Below, piece by piece: positions 36,374 to 48,132 of a stretch of 64,000 nucleotides of DNA (the stretch's first letter is position 1; every line of letters starts with the position of its first letter). The stretch lies in NCBI GenBank assembly GCA_002633005.1, contig NMRA01000132.1, positions 513,162-577,161 of the forward strand, in the 5' to 3' direction. The DNA is from Phoronis australis (lineage: Eukaryota > Phoronida > Phoronidae). Position numbers and translations under genes: made by a program. The notes under the pieces were generated by a model. That model saw only the letters and a list, made by a program, of their open reading frames with translations, had not been told where the DNA came from and searched no databases.

Positions 36374-38167
36374 GTAAGTTTTGTAAACTGTTGCCAGCCT
36401 GGTCACTGTGTATCTGGAGACAGACAACAGCCCGCCTGGCCTGACGACTTTCACATATGCAGGGCATTGAACTTTTCAATCTCTGCCTTGTATTTTTATT
36501 CCTTGTATTTTTATTTCTTTCATGGAGTCAAAGTGCTTTTTTGAAATCTCATTTTCTTCAGTCGTGGAAGGACACTTCCATATGTAGTTCGATTCATAAA
36601 AGCTCATTTAGTAGTCATGCCTTAGAAGTTGTGCAGTTTTGTGATGATTAATGTAGGGCTTTCCACTGCAAAACAAACATTTCAGAAGTAGCCAGAATCC
36701 AATGCTGCTTTCCCAGTGGCAGCTCCCCCTTTTGACGAGTTCCGCTATATGGGAAAGCTTTATTCCACAACTTAAACAGCCGTCGCAACTCCTCAAAAGA
36801 GATGCAGTAGTATGTGGAGTTGGGCAACTCCTCTGTTAAGTCGGTAATGTCAACTCCACTTTGACTGGAGTAATTGCTGGAAGTTGCGACATCAATCATA
36901 CGAGACTCACTGAGATATTTATCATTGTCTGTTCCCGCTTTTTCCACATTAGTTAGCTTCACTATATCTAAGAAATTTATCAGCAATAAAAGAAACGTTG
37001 ATGATTAGAGGCTGAAATTGACATTTTGGTAGGTCTCTGGAAAGACGAGACGATATCGACGATTCTTGATGGCCTGGCATTAACCATTGTAAATGGCGGG
37101 AAAATTGTTCATTAACCTCGTATCCATTCCTCACTCTTAGTTTGAGAGTATTATCACATCATCTGGTGTTTAATCCAGAGTACTAGTGGTAACTTCTGTG
37201 TTGTCATCGGGGAGGAGTCAATGTGAATGGTATGTGGAATTGCATGAAGTTCTGGAGTTTCCCTATATGGGAAAGCGACATAAATAAAATAGTAATGCAA
37301 GGTCAGACATGAAGCAATATTTGGCCACTGTCTACATGTTTATGGCCCTTTGAACCATGCTTAATCTATTTACAACAGTTACGCTGAAAGCCTGTTACTG
37401 AAGGAGATTGCCGTTTTTAATAACTCTATTCTTTCATCCTTCTTCAATTCCTGCATGTTTATGTCTCCATAAATAGTGATTTATCTCGGGGAGGGGGGTG
37501 ATACTTCCAACTTCAGCAGGTGACATGCTTCTCTGATGTGGGGTTGTGTGATAGTTCTATTGGTTATCTGCAGTTGTTCGTCTGTATTTTTGGGGGGAAA
37601 TATTGCCAAGAAACACTGCGTGCGATGTTACTGACTGGAGGCAACCTGTTGTTGGGCTTTCATTGCAGATTAAGGCTTTACCCCCCCCCCAGTCAATTTA
37701 AACAAGTTCCCAAGATAATGGTGGTACAAGTGTTACTTAACAAAACGTTTTTGAACATATTTACTTTGTTAACCATGGTCACATTGTCTGAAATTACAAA
37801 ATAGATTTGCAGATTTATTTCTGACCTGTTTATTAGATTTCGGCCTTATTTATTTCCTATCTTAGTGCTGCAAGAAACCCACTCCCAAGCCAGTGTGCAT
37901 GATGGATACTCTGGTAAAGGAATTCAACCTTGCATTGCCCAGAATTATTGTGAAAAATACAATGAAAATCTACAATAATCAAATCAACATGCCTTGAAGT
38001 CCAGAACATGGAAGTGGTGTGCTGTAAATTGTTTTGATTTTATGTGGCTAGGCTGAGTCAAACCACAGGACACCCCTGGATAAGTTAGTTAGAATGTTGT
38101 TTTAATCAACTTATCCTGTCTCCAAGAGGGCAGGTTCCTTGCACCACTCCTTTGCTGTTACTTGCAG
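36374..38167 (+). other. Intron (1.8 kb)
   Basis: GTAAGT to 'gctgttacttgcag'. It contains a minus-strand stretch that looks somewhat coding (separate entry) and a poly-C run at about 37,681. Nothing else was recognised. Confidence 0.7.
36648..37270 (-). pseudogene. Possible broken minus-strand coding relic, family unknown
   Basis: Three open minus-strand stretches follow one another in changing frames: about 40 codons at 37,150-37,270 (containing PYRETPELHAIPHTIHID), 61 codons from 36,949 to 37,134, and 112 codons from 36,648 to 36,986 (containing ISFEELRRLFKLWNKAFPY). Amino-acid composition looks protein-like and the pieces could be one reading frame broken by two shifts. I recognise no family. 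A mobile-element relic within the intron is the likeliest explanation, and chance is not excluded. Confidence 0.25.
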
Positions 38168-38391
38168 AACAAGAAACCCCAGCTGCAGATATGAGTAGTT
38201 ACGGCAGATATCGATCAGATCGGTCGTATGATCGCCCCTCCAGTTATCGCTCAGAGCGCACTGAACGGTACGAGAGACCCACATCATCGACTTATCGATC
38301 TTCACGCAGTGTCGTGCTGAGCCCTGCTGAGGATCCTAAAGAGGAACGAGATTACAGCCTTATCCAAGATGAATCCGAGCTCAAACGTCTG
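38168..38391 (+). CDS. Exon C: Arg/Tyr/Ser-rich linker and first half of smoothelin motif 2
   Basis: Acceptor 'ttacttgcag' ends at 38,167 and donor GTAAGT begins at 38,392. 224 nt, phase 1 in and phase 0 out. After the split Glu codon it reads QETPAADMSSYGRYRSD, then a repetitive Arg/Tyr/Ser run with RSERTERYERP, and ends DYSLIQDESELKRL, the first helix of the second motif. The Met at 38,191, with Ser/Tyr-rich sequence after it much like the head in exon A, could serve as an internal start in a shorter isoform. Confidence 0.87.
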
Positions 38392-40154
38392 GTAAGTGTA
38401 TAGAAACATGCAAGTATTGCACGTCAACTGATATGTATGCCACTCGAACATTAAGAGCAGCTTGCTAGTTTGCAGTCCAAATTTGGTTACGAAATTGATA
38501 TGCCCTGCGTCCCCACAGGACTAGAAAATGTGCGTGCGTTCCTCAAGTAAAAGATGGTGGCTGCAGGTATCTGCTGAAGAGGAGGAAATATGTGATTTTA
38601 ATACATGAATACTTTTAGTGTTTTAAGTCTGAAATCAGGGGCACATCAATTGATTGTCAAAATCCTCGATTTCAGAGAAAATGTTTACGTGGAGTTCGAC
38701 ACCTCACTCTTTTATTAAAATACTCCTTGATTCGCTTGTACCTTGTATCAGTGAGTTGTACAGCTAAATTTGTGCTTACTGACACTAGGTGGTGCAGAAC
38801 GGCTGATACACAACAAGTGAAACACTTATTGTTTGCTAAGACTGCATTTGTCTAACCCTGCACCCTAATGAAAATGTCTGGCTGCAGCTGGTGTTGGTTA
38901 AAGTTGACCAGGAGTTAACACAGACCAAGTTACTCCTGGAAGAGTTAATTGCGACTTCACTAAATTTAGTTGTCAAAATTTAGTTGTCATGTGGACGTTG
39001 CTTAGGCTTGGATAACTAATTCATACACTTGCCACAACTTCCTCCCATCCCGTGTGTGGATGCAAACCTACAGACAAGGTGGATGAAATTGTCATATTTG
39101 TCACAAGGTGTAGGCTGTTGTGGACATGGCAAAATGTGATTTTTTTAGGCTATGGGTAATGTAAAAAGAAGGGTTTAATTGGATCATTTAGGTATCCACT
39201 TTCACTTCTCTGTCACTGTATCATTTGTGACTGTCAAAGACAATTTCATCCTTCCTGTATACTGAACAAGGTCTGAACAAGTCCTAGACTAAACAAACAC
39301 TTTATAATCCTGCTGTTAGTGTGGGCATAGTTGGTATAAGGGACTTGTGCACTCCACTGTTCGCTTTGTCAGTCAGTCACAACACTCTGAAAGGTACATA
39401 GGAGCCTAGAAAAATTTTAATCACTAACTAAAAGTGTAATACAGCATTATTATAATTTAAGAAACATTACAATCCAATTTTGGCCTCTTCACTGTAACTA
39501 CTATGCCAGGGGAAAATGCAGATTGAATTCAACTCTGCACAGACAGAGATATTGGCTTGCAATCAAACTATAATGGTTAACTTATTATTATGCAGTTTTT
39601 ATAAGTTTAAAACAAATTTCCAATGCCTTAAATTCTTTGACACTTGACATTCTTCTGATTACTGTTTCTTTAAGACTCTCAATTCTTCATTTGCATTGTT
39701 CTGTTGAAGGATTTTTAAAGTATCTAAAAAAATACATGGGGGAAAGTTTGCGTTTATGTGAGGTTAATGATGCTGCTGCTGCGGCTTTAACAACTTTGAT
39801 TACAGGCTTTGAGTTCCCTGTTACAATGTGGCATATCCTGTTCCTGTAACCACCCTCTTAGCCCAAGTGCTCAGTCACACAATACCAGAGTAATAATGCT
39901 CTTCAGATATGCTGAGTAACTGGGTAGATGTCAGCGCGTAGGAGGTAGAGAACAGAAGGCAGGAAACTAAAGGCGTGTTCATTTTCTCTGGATTGTATTG
40001 ATAACACACGAAATGCTTTTGTAAATGAAACTTGATTGCAATCAAGTAGAAGAAGGAAAGTTTTATCTCCTAGTACGGCAATTCTTAAGCGAGATTCTAT
40101 GTTGTCCAATTTTCCCACAAAAGTAAAGATTAAGAACATTTTAGTGCATTAAAA

Positions 40155-40330
40155 GCATGGATTGTAGTGTGTAGATGTCATGGAAGAACATTTTTCAAAA
40201 CTCCTATTATTTGTAAAAAAAGTAACGCGCTTTTGATAAATGGAAAATGACCGTTTTGGCAAAATAAGCGCAGAATTTGCATGTATGCCCTTCATGTTCA
40301 TAATTACAAACGATATTATGTATTTTATCT
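40155..40330 (+). repeat. Dispersed repeat fragment (TGTAGTGTGYAGATGTCAT type), copy 1
   Basis: Shares 'tgtagtgtgtagatgtcat' and, about 80 bases later, a 'gaaaatgaccgttttggcaaaat' type block with 46,546-46,690, where the same order occurs with substitutions. The intervening parts are weakly similar. Class unknown. Confidence 0.4.
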
Positions 40331-41721
40331 ACTGGAACTATATTGGAAGGAGTAACTTGTGTCCACTGACTTGTGCCCTATTGTAAAGTATTGTTATGTT
40401 TGAAGTACATTATTTAGTTATCGATCTTAACAAACGTAAATGATATGTTTTGCGTTGTGGTTTACTATCATTCTTCTGAGAAGTTTTTGCATTCGGTGAT
40501 TAATAGCTAAGACACCTTCAAATCACTTTGAAATGATGTCAAACAACAAGATAAAGATTTACTCATTCCAGTCCACAATTGTCTGTACTCGCATGCGGCT
40601 GGTTTCTCCAAAAAAAGTGGCCGAGCACATTTATTGAGTCTTGCAGCGATATAGATAATACGATCGCTTTAATACATTTATTATGAGAGCCTATTGTCGG
40701 TATTCTTATTTGCTATTCTTGGTCTTTGATTGGGCTAATTATACTCGCCATCCCCCTCCTGGAGCTCAGCTTGGGCTTCATCAATCACTTTTGTGAACAA
40801 AGCACTCAATCTACTAAAGGGTCAATCCAGCTAACAAAACACAAGCTATTGACAGTTATGTCTTAAACATGACAGTGGTTGTGCTAATCTACTTAAGAAA
40901 ACAATTACGTGCTCAGATGTTTTTTCTTGGTGAGTTCACCTCTGTGTTCATGGTGATCCTTGAGTATATGTCTTAGCGTGACGTTCATTGTGATCCTCTA
41001 AGAGATTTGTAATGAAAATGTAACCGGACCTCTTTTAAAACAATTTGGAATTCGGGGAGACATTTTTTCAGCAAGGTCCAGAGGAGAGAACAAACGTGCG
41101 ATTGGATTTTTCTGGATTTAATAAAGTAATTTAAAACCGTAGCAAAACTTTGCCAATAAGTAATTTAGTTAAAATTCTTTCCATATACGTTAGATTAAAT
41201 GCTTCAGCTTGTGAATTTACACTTTAACCGTCAAATTTATAAAAAGTTTTGAAAAACTTACCCATTATCGATCGCTGTTGTTTTTAGGTAATCCAAGTAT
41301 TTTTTGAAACACTCTTTGTAAGTGTCCAAAGAAGTGATCCAACAATTTTCAGAGGTATGACTTGATTAAACTGGAGTTCTGCAAAAATCAAATATTTGCT
41401 GTCGTTTATAAAAATAAACTACGAAGATCTTTCTGGTTCAAACTAGCTGTATCACAAAGCTGCATGTTTGGAAGCATGATAGTGAAGATTGTATCTTTTT
41501 CCATCTGGTTTCATTCAGTGAGGTCCAGGTGAAGTTTGGGTGCAATGCACAAGTGACAGCATCTTGTTCATCTAGTTTTATTCAGAAAGGACTTGGATTT
41601 TTATCTTCATACTAAGCTGTAATTAATTGGGCCACGGTGACCATGTCTTTATTAAAATTTAGCAAATTTATGAAACAATAGTATAAACAACATGAATGAA
41701 TTTCAGTTTGATATATACGCT

Positions 41722-41990
41722 AAAAATTAAGTTTAAAAAAGCTGTTTTCTAAAATGTCATTTTGTTTCCATTTTATTAATTTTTTTCATAAAACTCATAT
41801 ATGTCATATTTTTGATAGTCCTCTGCAAAAGTGGAAGATTTTAAAAGAATTTTCTAACAGCTGGGAGAACTGTGCATAATTGTGACTATCCGAAAGTTTC
41901 ATGTGAATCTAATGAGCCATTTCTGAGATAAGGTATTCCGAAATTAGTCAGATTTGGACATTTTCCAATGAGGGCCGTAGTAAATCTTAA
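41722..41990 (-). repeat. Dispersed ~500-base repeat family, copy 2 (minus strand, truncated)
   Basis: On the minus strand it reads 'ttggaaaatgtccaaatctg', 'ctcagaaatggctcattaga', 'catgaaactttcgg' and 'cttccacttttgcagagg', in the same order as the plus-strand copies at 19.5, 54.6 and 61.1 kb. The second half of the family is missing here. Confidence 0.65.
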
Positions 41991-42548
41991 ATCAGTATTA
42001 ACCAACCTTGGCTAATGACATCACCCACGTAAAACACGCCATGGTAAATTCTCACCAGTTTCGAACAGAAATAATTTGCAAAGTTACTCTTTTTGGTTTT
42101 CAAGGTCCACAACTTTTCAAAATATTTTCTATGGTTACAGAGCTTGATAATTGTAAAGCATTAATTTGACGATACATGTCGTGAAAAAATGTGAAAATTA
42201 AATTTCACTCGTCTGCAAAATTGGTGAGATTTTACTTCTTGTACGTATGTGTGTAAACACTACTGTACTAATGAAGGTTGCTTTTACTGCATGTCACCAA
42301 ATGCTTATTTCCTGCTCCCCTACTATAGTTTAGTTTTAAAGTACCATATGGTTGTACCTTCAGGGGATGACCTTTCTTGATTAATTTCTGTGCGACATTG
42401 TCAGAAAGAAAATTGTGCCTCAAAGCTGTTTGAGATAGCTTCACTTTTCCATGAATTCTATTATAAAATGTAACTTTTGGAACCTTAACCCTCCCCTTTC
42501 AGCTGTGTGTTAAGGTAATTGGTATTTTATGGAGTCTTTATTCTTCAG

Positions 42549-42624
42549 CTGAGCGAGTCGGATGATTACTTCGAGAAGAAGAAAATCAGGGCAGCTATGA
42601 GAGAATTGAGGAAGCAGAAAGAAG
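42549..42624 (+). CDS. Exon D: second half of smoothelin motif 2
   Basis: Acceptor 'attcttcag' ends at 42,548 and donor GTTAGT begins at 42,625. 76 nt, phase 0 in and phase 1 out. Encodes LSESDDYFEKKKIRAAMREL plus RKQKE and the first base of a Glu codon. The KKIRAAMREL core and intron position equal those of exons B and F. One codon longer than exon B. Confidence 0.88.
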
Positions 42625-42913
42625 GTTAGTGATCCTTGTACATCAGTAGAATCTTGGAAAATCTGTATGAACTAATGATCCGTGTCGATATCCTAGACAA
42701 TACTTATGGTTATAATTGGTCATGAGGATGTAAATGGCAATATTGTAGGAATTGCTGAATTACCCTTTGAGAATTCTTTCGCTGATAATGCTAATAGGAG
42801 ATAGCTGATTTAGACTCATCTTCGGTTATTGTAATTTCTTCTTTAAAATTTTGTTATTTGTGGTAGTGATACTGGTGCACATACTCACAAATCCATGAAC
42901 ATCTGTTGAACAG
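42625..42913 (+). other. Short intron (289 bases)
   Basis: GTTAGT to 'ttgaacag'. No repeat or other feature seen. Overlapping minus-strand frames at 42826-43089 are shadows of the next exon. Confidence 0.75.
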
Positions 42914-43188
42914 AAAGCTCTGGAGAAACTTCTGCAAGTAGCGCCACCTATCAAAGACCACGATTGTCCAACCGTAGCAAAGAAGAGGAAGAGAAACAGT
43001 CGTCTGCTGGAGAGAATGTTGGTGAAAAACCTGCTGCAACAAGCAGCTCCACTCATGAGCAGCGTCCCCGCTTGTCCAATCGTAGCCAAGAGGAAATGGA
43101 AGTCAATGTCACGTCAACGGAGGAGAAAGTGAATGAAGAATCTGATATTCTGAATAGCTCTGGTGACATGTCGCTCATGGAAAAGTTG
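42914..43188 (+). CDS. Exon E: acidic linker with internal repeat and first half of smoothelin motif 3
   Basis: Acceptor 'ttgaacag' ends at 42,913 and donor GTAGGT begins at 43,189. 275 nt, phase 1 in and phase 0 out. A twelve-residue block occurs twice about 35 residues apart: QRPRLSNRSKEE and QRPRLSNRSQEE. Between and after them the sequence is rich in Glu, Ser and Asn. It ends SSGDMSLMEKL, the first helix of motif 3. The duplicated block points to an internal duplication within the linker. Confidence 0.85.
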
Positions 43189-45219
43189 GTAGGTTTATTT
43201 TTGTGATTTTAATATCAAAGTGTCTGAGATTTTCATTGTTATTAATTTTGCCTTAAATTTTTGAGGTAGCATGAGGGGCTTGTTTCGTGAAACTTTTTAA
43301 TTAACTTAGACCAAAATTGGGTTAACTTAAGACCAAAATGTGTTAGCCCTGTTTCATGAAGTTTCTGAATACCAAAATTAAGATCGAAATCGGTCTAATT
43401 TAAGACCAAAAATTAGCCTACTACAGAGTAGGTTTAAGATTGGACTTAGTCCTGAATAACCAAAATTTCTGACTAGAGTAACTTAACTTTGCCAAATTTT
43501 TGGTCTCAAGTCTTCTAAAAAACCACTTCATGAAATGGGCCCCAGGTGAAAGTTACAAATTAGAAATACACCATTGCTTTTATGTTGTATTTAAAATCAA
43601 AATCATTGAGTTTTCACGATTTTGACTGAGACAGATTATATATATAAATGCATGCATATTTTATGCTTAAGTATATCAATAAAAGAAGCTTAAAAGTTGA
43701 TGGGTTATGATTTCAGTTGCATGAACAGGAAATTAGACCCATTAGAACTAGTCCTTTGGCTGACTTATCCATGGCTTATTTTTTAATGTTTCCCATGATA
43801 TAGCTATAGACTTGCAGTTTTGGGTCGTATCATTTTGCATAACCCTGCACTGTACTGGGTCATATAGTTATGCATTTCCTTGTTCTGTATTGTTCACTTG
43901 GTCATGTCACATGTTCTCACCTGCTTTAGCCAGAACACCTGGAGAGATTGAGGTTGAAGGTAATTGGTTTATGTCGCACGTTTTGTTTGTCTTCGTTGTT
44001 AACAACTATTGTGTATACAAGGCAACGGATTTGTCCAGATGATTGTAATGAAATTGGCATTAGAAAGAAAAACCTAACTGTTCACTGATGGGAATTTCTG
44101 TTGTTCATCCCAAAAATGTTTGTCCAACAGATGTCACTATGGACACATTTTCTCTCAGTTTCCTTACCCAGTTTCGTCCCAATGCCCGAAATTCATCCGA
44201 ATGAGTACCTGTCGTTTCAAAATTTTTGAAGCCACACTGAAATTTTAGTAGTTGTGCATTTATTGTGTCGATTACATGCTGCCTTCGGATGGGTTTATCA
44301 AAGTTTTGGATTTCAAACATTAGGTTTTTTGCAATTTGAATATTATGCAAGTTAACGCAATTTGACTCCACCTGGCTTCCAAGCAAGGAAATCCATAGGT
44401 CTTACCATTCTGACAAAGCGCAAATCTTAGTTGATCATTTGCAATTGAGTGTCCATTTTTAGAGGCATCCTTAACAAAATTTCGGAATGAAGGTTTTGCT
44501 TTTTTCTTAAAAGTTAAATTACAATGAGTTCATCTGGAACGATTCTTTGCTTTATTTACCCAAAGTGCACGGTGCTGCTAGCTTATAACTTGCTAATCGC
44601 TAGTGCTAGCCATTCTTACATCTAGTAAATGGCGCAGTTAGTCACTATAGTTGGAATTGGTTGGATATGGTCACTTTGTAGTACAGTTGCATGGCGACTT
44701 GCACTGGTAGTCAGATGAAGAGGGCTTTGGTGATGGAAAGTTTCCGTGGAATGTGATTGGCTAAAATTAACTTTGCAAGGCATTTAATCTAACACGGTCT
44801 TCTTGTGATTTCATAAATGTTTACAATTTAACTCGTATTATAGTAATGTGTTCTGGTTTGTGTTTAGTTACGTGTTGTGCTGTTTGTGATAAGTGTCAAT
44901 CATATTTCGCCCTACGTAACTGTTTGTGCTGTCTCACTTGTTGATGTGAGGCCATAATTTTTTTTATTTCGTTACGATGACTTAAAGTTGTATCAAAAAC
45001 TATGAGAATATAACGAGGTGTCTAAAACGAATTTTTTGCTTGTCTTATACTTTAATGTAAGACATTTCAAAAATTAAATGTTATCGAATAACAAAATTCT
45101 TTTGTACATTCACCTTGTGTAGTTTATGTAATCTATACTCTCCCTGTGTGGTGTGGTTCTGGTTGTTTGATTATGAGCACACTGTTACTGAAATATTCCA
45201 CTTACTCATTGTACTACAG
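43189..45219 (+). other. Intron (2.0 kb)
   Basis: GTAGGT to 'attgtactacag'. It contains the MITE-like element at 43,274-43,543. Short frames at 43812 (plus) and 44105 (minus) are unrecognised. Confidence 0.7.
43274..43543. mobile_element. MITE-like element with GGGGCYYGTTTCRTGAAA ends
   Basis: The left end 'ggggcttgtttcgtgaaact' pairs with a right end whose inverse complement begins 'ggggcccatttcatgaagt'. The interior repeats 'aagaccaaaa' and 'taatttaagacc' in both orientations, and a 'ccctgtttcatgaagtttct' block in the middle looks like a third end. It is 270 bases and non-coding. The ends resemble those of the element at 28,167, so the two may share a transposase source. Confidence 0.65.
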
Positions 45220-45295
45220 CTGGAAGAGACTAAAGATCTGGACAAGCGGAGGGAAATTAGAACTGCCATGAGGGAACTGCGAGCGCAGATCAGAG
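45220..45295 (+). CDS. Exon F: second half of smoothelin motif 3
   Basis: Acceptor 'tactacag' ends at 45,219. The donor at 45,296 is GTTTGA, weaker than the others but the only one giving the needed phase. 76 nt, phase 0 in and phase 1 out. Encodes LEETKDLDKRREIRTAMREL plus RAQIR. The RREIRTAMREL core matches exons B and D, with Thr for Ala at one core position. Confidence 0.85.
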
Positions 45296-47898
45296 GTTTG
45301 AACTATTTTCAAACTAAACTGCTCCCCGTCCCGTCTTCTGTTTACTTTTTGCATTAGCATTTTTAACAACAGAAGGGCGACTTGTTTGGTAGGATAAAAA
45401 TCCCTACTTCATTTAGACACGGAATTCTGTTGTAGAAATCTTAAATAAATTCTGATGCATGGTTGTGGTTTGGGCCCCAGGGCACCAGCTACCGGGCCAC
45501 AGTCCCTGCCTTATATTCTCCTAAATATCAATTGTCTCAAACTGTTTTTCTACCAAGTGAAGTAATAAAGTAAGGGGTGGTGACTTTTTACAGTGACATC
45601 AGTTACACATACAATGTCAAATCTGCTCTGCTCTTCTCATTAAATTTGAATACGGAAATTATCCTCTTATTTTTTCCAAAAACAGTCTCCAAAATGGTCA
45701 TTTTTCCATTTTTCAAAAGCTTCTTATTTTTTGCAAATAGGAATTTCAGCAAATTTTTTATACGACATCCACATGCTTCACTCCAGACTGTAATGCTTTT
45801 AATATGTACTTTAATTTGTGGAGAAATTTTTAACAAAATAGAATTTCACTCATTGACCATCTTGTGTGCTTAACAAGTGAAGAATTACAGCTGTACTCGG
45901 TTTTTATTTCTCATGCAGTAGTATCTATTGAAAACACAAGCTGCTCAATTCTCGTGTCCAATATTTCTGTTCATGTTCTGCCCACAATGCATGTAGGAGC
46001 CATTAAACTGGTGTTGAGCTTCATAAAAAGCAATTGAGGACCAAGTATCTATTGTCATCCTTTGTAGGTACTGTGTAAACTAGCTCTAATAAACCCATTC
46101 ATTGAAATTCTGAACGACTAATTTGTCCGAGGTTTTCTCTGATATTCTGAGTGCATTTGTTTTCTGTCTCCATCTTCGAATGGAAGATATCATTTTTTGT
46201 GAGTCATCCATGTGAGGTTTGCACATTTCTGAAAAGGCTTGTTCTCATTTTGACAGCGGGCGGTAAAATTAAAAACTGGTGAGAGGTTTTATGACATCTA
46301 CATATATGTATTTAAATTTTTCAGACTGTTAGAAGTACTTTTGAATAGTTTTATCCACTATTCCTGCAACATGTTTGACCATGCGTAACTGCTGTTTGAA
46401 ACTAACTTTTGATTTAAGACACTTGTTTTGTTACAAAACCAGTCTTATATTGTTTCATACTCATATGGCGGACTGGTGAAACTTTATTTTGTCAAATTTC
46501 TGAAAAAAAACAAATATTGAAAAAATTCTGGGCTGCTGTTAGCTTAGTTTGTAGTGTGCAGATGTCATAAAACAAAATTTATTAGAGTTTACATAATTAA
46601 CATTAAAGTAAACATTCTTTGAAAAATAGAAAATTTAAAATGACAATTTTAGCAATTATTTTTTGTGCGAAATAGGTGAAGGTTACCATAGAAATGATTC
46701 TAGGTTTGACGAGAACTGACGTGGCATTTTTGCTTCAGACTACACGCATTAAGTGGCTTGTTATGGTCAGTTAATATTTGCAATAAATTTCAGTTCAAAT
46801 AAAAACTAAGCCTGCAATGACGTTGGGTTTGGAAAAGTAAATATGCCTGTGAAGAAAGTCAAATGTTTGTTACACCATTGCATGATTTCTAGAGGCTTCA
46901 AAGCTTGGAATATTCCTATTTTAAGAGGATTTCATTCATTTTTGTTTCAATTTTATCGTATTTGATTTCCAGTTGCCTCCTGTTTGTCTCTTTTTATCAT
47001 TATTTCGACTTTATTCATACAAAAACGTTTATTCCAGTTAAATTTAACAACACAAAAATATTTCTATCGCATAAGCCTATTTATTTGTGGAACAATACAT
47101 CACGTGGAAAATTTTCCTCTTTTTTGTCAGTCATTCCAAGCCCTGATGCTTCAAATGTGCCAGTAAACGATACAACAAAGGGATAGGTCAGATGGTCTTC
47201 ACACCATAAAATGTTTAAATATTGATTTAAGCACATGATAGTAAGCACTTTCTTATCATTAACAATCTTTTTATTCCGTAAAGTGTTTGCCTGAGGTTTC
47301 GAAGCTTTCGGATGTACTTGGTGTTATCAAAATATAAAGTGTTGCAAAGATATCAAAGAAAATGTTACCACTGGTCACTGTGTTTAGTCAGGACTGATAA
47401 CTCCTGTTTATGGCCTTACGCAAAATAGTACAAACTTATCAAACTGTTTAATGTAGGGATAAAACCCTTCAAAGGTGATAACCAAAATGTTGAGCTGTTA
47501 AGGTCACATGGATTTATGTAGTTTTTGAGCCATGCAGCCCTGTGGTAAGTCATGCCAGATGTATGTTTTGAACACTAGACTTAAAGAATGCATTGCATTG
47601 GTTTGTTATCATTGCAGTGACTTATTTTATAATGTAGTGTATTCTTTGTTCTGCTGTTAGGATTTGTGTTTCCTTTCATCTTGGTGTCTGATAATACCAG
47701 TTCAATAATGAGTTCTCAAATAGCTTGAATTTTGTTCATAGTCATTCCTTTACTGTGACAATTCAACCACTCAATGTCAGTAATGAATAAATATCACATG
47801 GTCATAGCAAACTATTTTACAATAGTTTTAAAATGTTGTCCATTGTTTGTCATTGCATTTTTGTTGTTTTTCTGTACTTTTTACTTTTGGGTTTGCAG
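45296..47898 (+). other. Intron (2.6 kb)
   Basis: GTTTGA to 'ttttgggtttgcag'. AT-rich, with a dispersed-repeat fragment at 46,546-46,690. The frames at 45577-45873 and 46905-47186 are Phe/Ile-rich low-complexity translations, not genes. Confidence 0.7.
46546..46690 (+). repeat. Dispersed repeat fragment, copy 2
   Basis: Counterpart of 40,155-40,330: 'tgtagtgtgcagatgtcat' followed by 'gaaaaatagaaaatttaaaatg' and 'acaattttagcaa'. Similarity is patchy, so the boundaries are approximate. Confidence 0.4.
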
Positions 47899-48132
47899 AG
47901 GGAAAGATGAAGCCCAACTCAAGAGAGCAGTTCACAAAAAACAAAGAATCTACAGCAGTCTCTGATGCTGACAGTGGAGACGTGGAAAAAGCAGACGAGA
48001 AAATGGCAGCAGACGAGAAGAGCACAGCAGATGTAGAAGAGAAAGCAAATGTCAGACGACCAGAAAGTCTGGCTGTAGTGATGAAGAAGGAGGAGGATGG
48101 CTCTGTCCTGTTGGAGAACACTCAGAAATTAG
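47899..48132 (+). CDS. Exon G: charged Lys/Glu/Asp linker
   Basis: Acceptor 'ggtttgcag' ends at 47,898 and donor GTACTT begins at 48,133. 234 nt, phase 1 in and out, so it could be skipped without shifting the frame. Encodes a hydrophilic segment with repeated acidic blocks (DVEKADEKMAADEKSTADVE) and a less charged end LAVVMKKEEDGSVLLENTQK. No known domain; probably disordered or helical linker between the smoothelin and Ig parts. Confidence 0.8.

Larger units (their letters stand above)
38392..42548 (+). other. Intron (4.2 kb)
   Basis: GTAAGT to 'ttattcttcag'. It holds a dispersed-repeat fragment at about 40,155-40,330 (related to 46,546-46,690) and the minus-strand copy of the ~500-base family at 41,722-41,990. 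Open frames at 39637 and 39903 are unrecognised and short. Confidence 0.7.
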
